A DNA stretch of 7,507 nucleotides from Verrucomicrobiota bacterium (GCA_026398285.1 JAPLTI010000026.1:1-7507), one strand, 5' to 3'; shown: positions 1 through 5,579, counted from the stretch's first letter. Numbers and translations are program-made. The notes: a model not told the origin generated them from the letters alone.

Positions 1-9
1 CGCTGCCGC

Positions 10-37
10 TTGCCTTTTTACAAACCGCAGCTATGCT
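10..37 (+). promoter_or_regulatory. Putative sigma-70-type promoter of ssrA
   Basis: TTGCCT (10-15) and TATGCT (32-37) are separated by 16 bp. Both are close to the -35 and -10 consensus, and they place transcription start about 44-49, at the mature 5' end of the tmRNA (49). The site lies at the window edge, so elements further upstream cannot be seen. The call rests on motif match and position only. Confidence 0.55.
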
Positions 38-48
38 AAGGCTCGTTA

Positions 49-404
49 GGGGGCGTAAAGGTTTCGACTTTGAGTGTGAAGCCCGGCCCGCATGTCGAGG
101 ATGATTCGTTGGCCTCGTAAAAAATCGGATCAAACAAATAAATGCAGATTACGAAGATCTCGCTCTCGCGGCCTAATTGAGCCACGACGCATTCCGGCTG
201 ACGCCTGCTGGTCCGGAATGCGACGACAGCAGGCTGGCCTGGGATGGAGCGACCGCTACCCCGGGTGAATCGATTTCGTGGACGCTCTGGAGAGGGAAGC
301 GTGACGGTTCGCCCGCCCACTCCGAGATCAAAGACCGTCTAAACATGTAGAAGGTTGTGTAGATCATTTTAAGGACACGGGTTCGACTCCCGTCGCCTCC
401 ACCA
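49..404 (+). ncRNA. ssrA: Transfer-messenger RNA (tmRNA), one-piece
   Basis: This RNA rescues stalled ribosomes: alanine-charged tmRNA enters the empty A site with SmpB and switches translation to its own short ORF, tagging the nascent protein for proteolysis. The 5' end GGGGGCG (49-55) pairs with CGCCTCC (394-400) as a 7-bp acceptor stem. The third pair is the G.U wobble needed by alanyl-tRNA synthetase, and ACCA (401-404) is encoded. A T-arm is clear: stem ACGGG (377-381) / CCCGT (389-393), with loop TTCGACT. The D-region analogue GGTTTCGAC starts at 60. A tag ORF lies at 144-176, and the space on both sides holds GC-rich complementary segments consistent with the usual pseudoknots. The 356-nt length is normal for a one-piece tmRNA. 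No permutation or interruption is seen. The 3' half is a common site for integrase-mediated insertion. Confidence 0.96.
144..176 (+). other. tmRNA proteolysis-tag reading frame (ADYEDLALAA)
   Basis: Starting at the GCA resume codon, the frame reads A-D-Y-E-D-L-A-L-A-A followed by TAA. The A-L-A-A end is the canonical degron recognised by ClpXP-type proteases; the proteobacterial tag ends the same way. An acidic, aromatic N-terminal half is also typical. The resume codon was chosen by the alanine start and the usual ten-residue length. The preceding in-frame AAT (141-143) cannot be strictly excluded. Confidence 0.85.
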
Positions 405-510
405 TTTTATTTAACCCCCAAAGAGCCCTCAAAACAGCATAAATAAAGGATCTGCGGGCGGAACCCTAAAATTCCAGAGTTCCCCGAAGTTCCTTAAAAG
501 CGCCTTCAGT

Positions 511-530
511 TTGTCACGAATTGTCACGAA
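511..530 (+). repeat. Perfect tandem 10-bp direct repeat (TTGTCACGAA x2)
   Basis: TTGTCACGAA occurs twice head to tail with no spacer, about 65 bp upstream of the 595 start codon. Each copy contains TTGTCA, five of six matches to a -35 box, but no convincing -10 lies at proper spacing. It could be a binding site for a regulator or for an integrase/excisionase arm. The exactness of the repeat is seen; any function is inference. Confidence 0.6.
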
Positions 531-594
531 AACTTTTTGTAAATCCTGCCTTACCCCCTCCCCCAAAAAAACCGCTCAAAGAGGGTATAATTTG

Positions 595-762
595 ATGAAG
601 ACGGAGCTTTCCCTTTTGGAGGGCTCTATTTTTCACACGGCCCGCGAGCTTCGGATTCCAATGACGGTCCTCAACGACCGCATTGTTCAAGAGGCTCTCG
701 ACCGGATGGTGCCGGTTCCATTCCCCAGTCAACAACCATCCACAGCGGCAGTCGCCGCCTGA
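595..762 (+). CDS. Small hypothetical protein (55 aa)
   Basis: Function is not recognised. The ATG at 595 is preceded by GAGGG (581-585) at 9 nt, a reasonable ribosome binding site. A longer in-frame version from TTG 511 would run through the tandem repeat and has no such site, so it was not chosen. The middle of the protein (about residues 12-40, with ARELRIP and NDRIVQEAL) looks like two short helices and could be a small DNA-binding fold, but this is weak. The C-terminus is Pro/Ala/Ser-rich. The gene has its own strong terminator 39 nt downstream, so it seems to be a separate transcription unit from the DNA-processing genes that follow. A perfect TATAAT (586-591) sits between the ribosome binding site and the start; it would initiate too far downstream to serve this start codon. 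Confidence 0.55.
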   Translation: MKTELSLLEGSIFHTARELRIPMTVLNDRIVQEALDRMVPVPFPSQQPSTAAVAA

Positions 763-800
763 GCAAAACAACCGCCAAAGAAGACTAAGCCGATCAATGG

Positions 801-830
801 CCCCGGGTGACAATCATCCGGGGTCTTTTT
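801..830 (+). terminator. Rho-independent terminator after the 55-aa ORF
   Basis: CCCCGGGTGA (801-810) pairs with TCATCCGGGG (814-823), a 10-bp stem with one G.U and a CAA loop, followed by TCTTTTT (824-830). It has all the parts of an intrinsic terminator. A GTG at 807, which could extend the next gene upstream, falls inside the stem and is therefore an unlikely start. Confidence 0.85.
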
Positions 831-875
831 CGTTTCAGAGGTCTTCCAAGGCACAACCAGAAAGAAAAAACCACC

Positions 876-1424
876 ATGGCACTCAAACTCATTGCCAACT
901 ACTCGAAGCGTCTGGGCCTACCCGGATATTCGAGCCACCAGTTCTCGGTTTGCGTCGAGACCGAGATCAGCAACATCGACGATGTGGCGGGAGAAAGTTC
1001 CCGCCTTTATGACACGCTTCAAAAGAGCGTGGACGAAGAAATCCAGAATACGGGATTCGTCCCAGATCAGGGTTATGGAATCAGCGAGCAGGCTCCTGCA
1101 AAGGTATCCAGGTCGAGCATTCCCCCAACAAACGGGATGGGCGACACCGGATCAAACGGGCACAGCAACGGTGCCGGCTGGCATTGCAGCGACAAGCAAC
1201 GGGACTTGATCCTGAACCTTGTTGGACAGCATGGACTCGAGAAGCAGGACATCGAGAACCTGAGCCATGAAATGTTCGGGGCTGCGGTGAAGGGCCTCAA
1301 CAAACTTCAGGCAAGTGGTCTGATTGATCGCATCTTGGAGGAGCACGGCGGAAGGAGCCACGCTCCACGCCGCAACGGAGGTCCTCCCCGCCAGCGCCAA
1401 TACAGCAACGGAGGATCACGATGA
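876..1424 (+). CDS. Putative nucleic-acid-binding protein of a mobile-element DNA-processing cassette (182 aa)
   Basis: I cannot name a characterised family. Three parts are visible. The N-terminal block (about residues 1-60, with LIANYSKRLGLPGYSSHQFS and an acidic helix) has the look of a conserved phage/plasmid domain. A Ser/Gly/Asn-rich linker follows (about 65-102). A helical module (about 103-156, from CSDKQRDLI to ASGLIDRIL) resembles the small C-terminal domains appended to phage DNA-binding and annealing proteins. A basic Gly/Arg/Gln tail (158-182) ends the protein and suits single-strand or RNA binding. The ATG at 876 was chosen because the protein block begins there and the alternative GTG 807 lies inside a terminator. 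A purine-rich AGAAAGAAA (859-867) replaces a classic ribosome binding site. The end overlaps the next gene at ATGA, so it is probably translationally coupled to the nuclease and may act with it. The role is inferred from architecture and neighbours. Confidence 0.75.
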   Translation: MALKLIANYSKRLGLPGYSSHQFSVCVETEISNIDDVAGESSRLYDTLQKSVDEEIQNTGFVPDQGYGISEQAPAKVSRSSIPPTNGMGDTGSNGHSNGAGWHCSDKQRDLILNLVGQHGLEKQDIENLSHEMFGAAVKGLNKLQASGLIDRILEEHGGRSHAPRRNGGPPRQRQYSNGGSR

Positions 1425-2236
1425 CGGCCCTCTGTGAGACCAGAGAAAAAAGCCGTTTGGAGTCTCTACTGGAAACCATCTCGGCAAGTCGGTTGAACAG
1501 TTTCCACTCCTGCCGGCTGAAGTTCTACTTCCGCTATGTGCTGGAGATCGCCAAGCCTACATCCGCCCCACAATTCCTGGGACGCGCTGTTCACGGAGCG
1601 CTTCAGAGATGGAGCAATGCCCGTTGGCGTGGTCAGCCCCAAGATGTGGAGAGCCTCAAAACCTCGCTCGTTCTGGATTGGGCCTCAGCGCAAGCCACAG
1701 AGCCTGTCGAGTGGGAATCCCCACTGGAAGAACACGAGCAGCAGGAAAAGGCATGGGGACTCGTGGAAATGTATTTGCGCGAAACGCCGATCCCTCCCGA
1801 TGAGAAACCCCAAGCCGTTGAAGCCCGAGTGGAAGCCGATCTCCCCGGGCTTCCAAGGCTTGTTGGAGTGATCGATCTGGTGAGGCCGGGTGGGCGGATC
1901 GTGGATTTCAAAACCACGGCCTCCACTCCCCAGCATGATCAGGCGATCCACCGCAACGAAACCCAACTCACCGCCTATGGTCTCCTGCACAGGGAAGCCA
2001 CAGGGCAGGAAGCCTCGGGATTCGAGCTGCACCACTTGGTAAAAACCAAAACGCCCAAGCTTGTGGTGAGCGAAAGAGGGCCTATCACGGCAGAGCAGGA
2101 GGTTCGCTTCCTGCGACTCGTTGAATCCTACACAGACGGCATCCAGCGGGAGGACTTTGTTCCTTCACCCGGACTCCAATGTGCGGCCTGTGAGTTCTTC
2201 GCCGAGTGCGGAGTTTGGAATGGAGGCGACCGGTGA
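1421..2236 (+). CDS. PD-(D/E)XK nuclease, RecB/Cas4/AddB-like, with Fe-S cysteines
   Basis: Likely a metal-dependent DNA exonuclease of the PD-(D/E)XK (RecB-like, PDDEXK_1) superfamily. In the 271 residues the family signatures occur in order. SASRLNSFHSC ends at Cys31. GRAVHGAL follows, with His58. The active-site strands are GVIDLV (Asp152) and VDFKT (Asp162, Lys164). The QxxxY motif is Gln182-Tyr186. A C-terminal C-x2-C-x5-C gives Cys254, Cys257 and Cys263. Cys31 plus these three is the four-cysteine arrangement that holds a 4Fe-4S cluster in AddB, Cas4 and Dna2-type nucleases. All catalytic positions appear intact. GGAGGA (1410-1415) lies 5 nt before the ATG, and the ATGA overlap with the previous stop indicates coupling. 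No cas1 or cas2 is nearby, so a CRISPR adaptation role is not supported. End processing for recombination or replication of the element is more likely. Confidence 0.9.
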   Translation: MTALCETREKSRLESLLETISASRLNSFHSCRLKFYFRYVLEIAKPTSAPQFLGRAVHGALQRWSNARWRGQPQDVESLKTSLVLDWASAQATEPVEWESPLEEHEQQEKAWGLVEMYLRETPIPPDEKPQAVEARVEADLPGLPRLVGVIDLVRPGGRIVDFKTTASTPQHDQAIHRNETQLTAYGLLHREATGQEASGFELHHLVKTKTPKLVVSERGPITAEQEVRFLRLVESYTDGIQREDFVPSPGLQCAACEFFAECGVWNGGDR

Positions 2237-2382
2237 GAAAGGCTCCGTCAGCAATACGCCATGTCAAAAGGCTCGCACGAATCCTTGAAACCGTTGGCAC
2301 CACAGGTGTGGATGTCCTACGGATCGTGGTCCCCATTATTAGGATGATCCTCACGGCAACGAAAAAGATCAGGGGAAACTAA
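2233..2382 (+). CDS. Small basic hypothetical protein (49 aa), coupled to the nuclease gene
   Basis: A GTG at 2233 overlaps the nuclease stop codon (GTGA, 2233-2236). GGAGG (2222-2226) lies 6 nt upstream, one of the best ribosome binding sites in the window. The 49-residue product is strongly basic, with an Arg/Lys-rich first half (HVKRLARIL). A hydrophobic stretch follows (about residues 27-40, VDVLRIVVPIIRMIL), then a basic end (TATKKIRGN). It could be an amphipathic, membrane-touching or nucleic-acid-associated peptide; no family is recognised. The overlap, the ribosome binding site and the terminator starting 9 nt after its stop argue that it is a true last gene of this transcription unit. 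It is short enough to be missed by ordinary gene callers. Confidence 0.6.
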   Translation: MRKAPSAIRHVKRLARILETVGTTGVDVLRIVVPIIRMILTATKKIRGN

Positions 2383-2391
2383 CAACAACAG

Positions 2392-2437
2392 CGACGAAAA
2401 GGGCTGGAGCCTCAGGGTTCCGGCCCTTCGTCGTTTT
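2392..2437 (+). terminator. Long intergenic hairpin terminator
   Basis: CGACGA (2392-2397) pairs with TCGTCG (2428-2433). After an AA bulge on the 5' arm, AGGGC pairs with GCCCT. A T.G pair and GGAGCC/GGTTCC continue the stem to a TCAG loop, giving about 18 pairs in all. TTTT (2434-2437) follows at once. It works as an intrinsic terminator at the end of the 876-2382 unit. Confidence 0.8.
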
Positions 2438-2451
2438 AGAAAGGAAACACC

Positions 2452-2655
2452 ATGGAGAGCATCACGCTCTATTACCGCGATGGACGCTCGGACAAAGTCT
2501 ACCAAACCTCCATCGAACCCAAACAGTCGGGATTTGTTGTGAACTTCGCCTACGGGCGCAGGGGATCGACGATGAATACCGGCACCAAAACCCAATCACC
2601 TGTCAGTTTCGAGGAAGCCAAAAAGATTCACTCGAAGAGGGAGCTAAAAAAATAG
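2452..2655 (+). CDS. WGR-domain protein, N-terminal part of a split WGR/ATP-dependent DNA ligase (67 aa)
   Basis: The 67 residues form a WGR domain: SITLYYRDGRSDKVYQ near the start, FVVNFAYGRRGS (residues 28-39; the WGR triplet is Tyr34-Gly35-Arg36), then NTGTKTQSPVSFEEAKKI. In the family recalled here, this domain stands in front of an ATP-dependent DNA ligase. The conserved GTKTQ-P-S-EEA piece and the downstream ligase segment fit that family closely. The reading frame stops at TAG 2653-2655, directly after a run of seven A, while the ligase continues in the -1 frame. AAGGAA (2441-2446) is the ribosome binding site, 5 nt before the ATG. WGR domains bind nucleic acid or protein in PARPs and other bacterial proteins. 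As a free product this would be only a small WGR protein. Confidence 0.8.
   Translation: MESITLYYRDGRSDKVYQTSIEPKQSGFVVNFAYGRRGSTMNTGTKTQSPVSFEEAKKIHSKRELKK
2646..2652 (+). promoter_or_regulatory. Candidate -1 frameshift slippery heptamer (A AAA AAA)
   Basis: In the WGR frame the sequence reads CTA AAA AAA TAG, so the heptamer A_AAA_AAA is directly followed by the stop codon. A -1 slip continues into ATA GAG GGA TAC TGG, the ligase frame, and would give a 265-residue fusion. Seven A is an efficient slippery motif in bacteria and also a common place for indel mutations or assembly errors. No strong stimulatory stem directly downstream was identified by eye. Confidence 0.4.
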
Positions 2656-3248
2656 AGGGATACTGGATAATCGATGGAGAGGCTGTTGGAGAGACTCTCC
2701 ATGCCTTTGATCTCCTCGAATTAGAAGGAGTTGATCTTCGGGGCGCAACCTACTTCAAGCGGCTTGCTGTTTTGATGAATCTCCTGATGGGAGCCCAGCA
2801 AAACACGATTCGTTGGACAGCCCCGTGGATCGATCCGTTCCAGAAAAGACGGCGCTTTCAGGAACTCCAGAGTGAGTTGGCTGAGGGCGTCGTCTTCAAG
2901 CACAAGGACTCACCATACACAGCAGGACGACCTGCCTCGGGTGGATCCCAACTCAAACACAAGTTCGTTGAAACTGCCTCGGTTCTTGTAACCGCAATCA
3001 ACGGGCAAAGGAGCATTGGGGTTGGTTTTATGGACAGGCCGGGAACGACAGGAAATGTCGCCATTCCGGCCAATCACAAGATTCCTGAAATCGGCTCGGT
3101 GGTGGAGGTTCGTTACCTCTACGCCATGCCAGAGAGTCTTGCCCTCTATCAACCCTTGTATCTCGGAGAGCGCGACGACATCGCCCCTTCCGAGTGCGTA
3201 ACTAGCCAACTCAAATTCCGCAGGAGCCCTGAAGAGGCTGCTGCGTGA
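2652..3248 (+). pseudogene. ATP-dependent DNA ligase segment lacking the adenylation motif, -1 frame of the WGR ORF
   Basis: In the frame reached by a -1 slip at the A7 run, the protein shows ligase motif III (WIIDGEAV then HAFDLLELEGVDLRG), motif IV (EGVVFKHKDSPYT) and motif V (GGSQLKHKF). A C-terminal OB-fold region follows, with GNVAIPANHKIPEIGSVVEV, RYLYAMPES and QPLYLGERDD. Motif I (the Lys-x-Asp-Gly that carries AMP) and motif Ia should lie between the WGR domain and motif III. Here only a few residues separate them, so roughly 70-90 residues seem lost. No ATG, GTG or TTG occurs before TTG 2772 / ATG 2775, and a product from there would also lack motif III. Without motif I it cannot self-adenylate. 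Decayed gene is the best reading. A frameshift-made accessory protein or an assembly collapse are alternatives. Confidence 0.75.
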
Positions 3249-3268
3249 AAATCACAACAAACCTGCTG

Positions 3269-3300
3269 AAAGGCCGTGGGGAGCGATTCTCACGGCCTTT
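3269..3300 (+). terminator. Perfect intergenic hairpin before the clamp gene
   Basis: AAAGGCCGTG (3269-3278) and CACGGCCTTT (3291-3300) are perfectly complementary over 10 bp. The 12-nt loop can add a few wobble pairs around GCGA. Only TTT follows, so it is a weaker intrinsic terminator or perhaps an attenuator or mRNA-stability element between the ligase segment and the sliding-clamp gene. Confidence 0.6.
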
Positions 3301-3324
3301 GGCGCATCAAGAAAGAACAGACCA

Positions 3325-4716
3325 ATGACTAAAATTATCATCATTAACGCTGGAGAATTAAAATCCGCCCTCGCGGGATTCTCTAAAATCATCAACACAC
3401 GCCACTCTCTGGAAGCCCTCTGCTCACTCAGAATCCGTGGCAACAAGACGGGGCTTTTCCTTGAGGGAACGGACTCTGAATCCTTCCTCAAAGCTAGAAT
3501 AGGGAACGGAGAGGAGCCCATCGACACCTTCCTTGTTCCCTTTGCCAAGCTGAAGGAATTCGTCAGACGCCTTCCCACCCATGCGCTCGTTCGCATTGCC
3601 CCGGAGTGCTTCCAGTCTGATCTGGGCACAGGAACGCTTGAGGAGCGTTTTGAGGTGATTGATCCCACTACATTTCCAGAGGAACCAAACATCAATGCCC
3701 CACTGAATCTCATGCCAGCCGAGTTTGTTGGAGAGTTCCGGCAGGCATTCGGATGCTCCTCAGACGATCAGGGTAGACCAATTCTCCATGGAGTGCTCTT
3801 TGATTTGGATCAGGGGATGCACCGTCTTGTCTCGACTGACGGTCGCCATCTTTATCGATCCGGGGCATTGAACCTCCCCATAGCAGAATCCTTCGTGATC
3901 CCTGCTCTTCCTATTTTTGCTTGGAAGGGATTGGGAGACGATTGGGCGATTGCGGTGGAAAAGAAGAGTCGCCTCTCTTTCCGCATCCGGTCTGGAATTT
4001 GGGAAATCAGCTCCAGGGCATTGGAAGGAAATTATCCGAATTGGAGGGCGGTCCTACCTGCCTCCAACCGGACACTTCTCACTCTGCCTGAGAGCCACAG
4101 CTTCAAAGAGGCGCTGGGCCGCTTTCCCAAGGATCAAAACAATTCCATCCGGCTCGTGATCGAGAAGGAGGCGGTCTCGCTTGTGGATGGCAGCTCCTCC
4201 ACCTCCCTCACCGGGGTGATCACTGGTGGTCCAGACGCCGCTACCTGCCTGAACCGTGACTATCTCGCCAAGGCATTCGACTACGGATTCACAACCATCG
4301 GAATCAATGATCCCGAGTCGGCGATCCTCTTCAGCAACGAAAGGGCGCTGATGGTCGTGATGCCGATGAGAAACGAAAAGCTCTCCCCAGAGACAACGCA
4401 GAAAACAACCAACAACACCATGACAGCACCAACAACCAACGGGGCAGCAGCCCCACACATCAACGGGAGCCGAGAGGTTCCAGTCAACGGAAGCAACCGC
4501 AACATCGGACCTGTTTCCACCACCACCAGCAAGCCAGCCATTGAAGTCGCCATCGACAACCTCGACAGCTTCAAGAGCAACTTGCGCGAGGCGCTCGGAA
4601 GCATCTCCGAGATCACTGCCCTGCTCCGTCAGGCGATTCGTGATCAACGAGCCAACGAGCGTGAAATCCAAGCCGTGCGTCAGACCCTCCGCTCCCTTCA
4701 AGGAGTGAGAATCTAA
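3325..4716 (+). CDS. dnaN: DNA polymerase III beta subunit (sliding clamp) homologue with a C-terminal extension
   Basis: A beta-clamp protein: as a ring dimer it encircles DNA and tethers polymerases, ligases and nucleases. Diagnostic blocks include VSTDGRHLYR (169-178), RALEGNYPNW (231-240) and ALMVVMPMR (341-349). The last is the normal end of the family, where it forms part of the partner-binding pocket. The first 349 residues match a full three-domain clamp, though sequence is divergent. Residues 350-463 are extra: a Thr/Asn/Gly/Ser-rich linker (about 350-405), then a helical stretch (about 406-460, from AIEVAIDNLDSF through LREALGSISEITALLRQ) with heptad-like hydrophobic spacing that suggests a coiled coil. 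It is probably an accessory clamp of a mobile element, not the housekeeping gene, since dnaA, recF and gyrB are absent nearby. The ATG at 3325 follows a purine-rich AGAAAGAA (3310-3317) at 7 nt. Nuclease and ligase genes upstream are plausible clamp clients. Confidence 0.9.
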   Translation: MTKIIIINAGELKSALAGFSKIINTRHSLEALCSLRIRGNKTGLFLEGTDSESFLKARIGNGEEPIDTFLVPFAKLKEFVRRLPTHALVRIAPECFQSDLGTGTLEERFEVIDPTTFPEEPNINAPLNLMPAEFVGEFRQAFGCSSDDQGRPILHGVLFDLDQGMHRLVSTDGRHLYRSGALNLPIAESFVIPALPIFAWKGLGDDWAIAVEKKSRLSFRIRSGIWEISSRALEGNYPNWRAVLPASNRTLLTLPESHSFKEALGRFPKDQNNSIRLVIEKEAVSLVDGSSSTSLTGVITGGPDAATCLNRDYLAKAFDYGFTTIGINDPESAILFSNERALMVVMPMRNEKLSPETTQKTTNNTMTAPTTNGAAAPHINGSREVPVNGSNRNIGPVSTTTSKPAIEVAIDNLDSFKSNLREALGSISEITALLRQAIRDQRANEREIQAVRQTLRSLQGVRI

Positions 4717-4741
4717 GCAGCACAGAACAACACCAACAACA

Positions 4742-4783
4742 GGCGAGAGAGCCGGTGATCCCATGTGGACACCGGCTCTCGCC
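4742..4783 (+). terminator. GC-rich intergenic hairpin before the DUF932 gene
   Basis: GGCGA (4742-4746), then a 2-nt GA bulge, then GAGCCGGTG (4749-4757) pair with CACCGGCTC (4770-4778) and TCGCC (4779-4783), about 14 pairs around a 12-nt loop. ATTT follows, a poor U-tract, so termination may be partial. A GTG at 4755, which could extend the next gene, lies inside the 5' arm and is not a likely start. Confidence 0.6.
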
Positions 4784-4802
4784 ATTTCCAGACCAAACAA
4801 AA

Positions 4803-5579
4803 ATGAACCTTATTGAACCACCAAGACATCACCCGCCCGCTCGCGGAATGCTCCTCCATTGCGGAGCAGAAACCGTCACGCGGGAGGAATTGTTCCATGT
4901 TCCCACGCCACTCGGAACCAGCACATGGTATCCGCTCGCCCACCAGACCATCCTCGGAGAAGTGGAAACTCAACTCCTCGGATCAGGATTCGAGGTCACC
5001 GCTGAAACCCACGCCCTGAGCCACGCTGGAGCACGCTACTTCGGCGTTCTCTCGGTGACTCTCCCTATGAAGTGGGAGCAGGATTATTCATGGGTAGTGG
5101 GAATCCGAAACAGCCACGACCAGACTTATCCAGCTGGGTTGGTTGCAGGAACCCGAGTGTTTGTTTGCGATAACCTCGCCTTCTCGGGTGAAGTCAGAAT
5201 CAGTCGCAAACACACACGCTATGCGATGCGAGACCTACGCCACCTCACGGCAAGGGCGGTTGGACAACTCGGGGATCGTTTCCATCAACTCGATCAGCGA
5301 GTCCAAGCCTACAAATGCCATGGGATGGATGACCTCAAAGCCCATGATCTCGTGATCCGGGCGGTGGATTGCCAAGCGATCACGACCTCGCAAATTCCCG
5401 ATGTGCTCGATCAGTGGAGGCATCCGGCACACTCGGCATTCCGGGATAGAACAGCATGGAGCCTGTTCAATGCATTCACGGAGGTCCACAAGTCCGTGAA
5501 CCCACACACAGCCATGAGGCGAGGAGAAGCGTTGCATGGCTTGTTCGATGCAACTGCTGGCTTGGTTCTTGCCTCCTGA
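4803..5579 (+). CDS. DUF932-family phage/plasmid-like protein (258 aa)
   Basis: The protein matches the DUF932 (phage/plasmid-like, TIGR03299-related) pattern. The strongest part is the central block at residues 97-137: WVVGIRNSHDQTYPAGL, then AGTRVFVCDNLAFSGE and VRISRKHT. An upstream portion (about 40-95, HQTILGEVETQLLGSGFEVT) and a helical C-terminal half (about 145-258) complete the domain. No catalytic motif is recognised and the molecular role of the family is not established. It is typically carried by phages, plasmids and integrated elements, often near recombination genes, which fits the nuclease and clamp genes upstream. The start is ATG 4803; GTG 4755 lies inside a hairpin. There is no clear Shine-Dalgarno sequence, only an A-rich leader. 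A strong terminator follows, making this the last gene of the DNA-processing block. Confidence 0.85.
   Translation: MNLIEPPRHHPPARGMLLHCGAETVTREELFHVPTPLGTSTWYPLAHQTILGEVETQLLGSGFEVTAETHALSHAGARYFGVLSVTLPMKWEQDYSWVVGIRNSHDQTYPAGLVAGTRVFVCDNLAFSGEVRISRKHTRYAMRDLRHLTARAVGQLGDRFHQLDQRVQAYKCHGMDDLKAHDLVIRAVDCQAITTSQIPDVLDQWRHPAHSAFRDRTAWSLFNAFTEVHKSVNPHTAMRRGEALHGLFDATAGLVLAS

Noticed and set aside
36..367. Minus-strand ORFs of 94 and 64 aa over the tmRNA
   Set aside because: They lie entirely within a structured RNA gene with paired acceptor, T-arm and tag frame; low-complexity translations with no family likeness.
586..591. Perfect TATAAT as promoter for the 55-aa gene
   Set aside because: No -35 at 16-18 bp, and transcription would start past ATG 595, so it probably arises by chance.
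511..594. N-terminal extension of the 55-aa protein from TTG 511
   Set aside because: It would be coded by the tandem repeat and a C/A-rich stretch, and lacks a ribosome binding site; ATG 595 has GAGGG at 9 nt.
807..875. Extension of the 182-aa protein from GTG 807
   Set aside because: The codon lies within the stem of an intrinsic terminator, and the conserved-looking protein begins at ATG 876.
1421..2236. Nuclease as a CRISPR Cas4 gene
   Set aside because: No cas1, cas2 or repeat-spacer array is seen anywhere in the window; similarity is at the superfamily level.
4054..4800. 248-aa minus-strand ORF
   Set aside because: Shadow of the sliding-clamp gene, whose plus-strand frame carries recognisable beta-clamp motifs.
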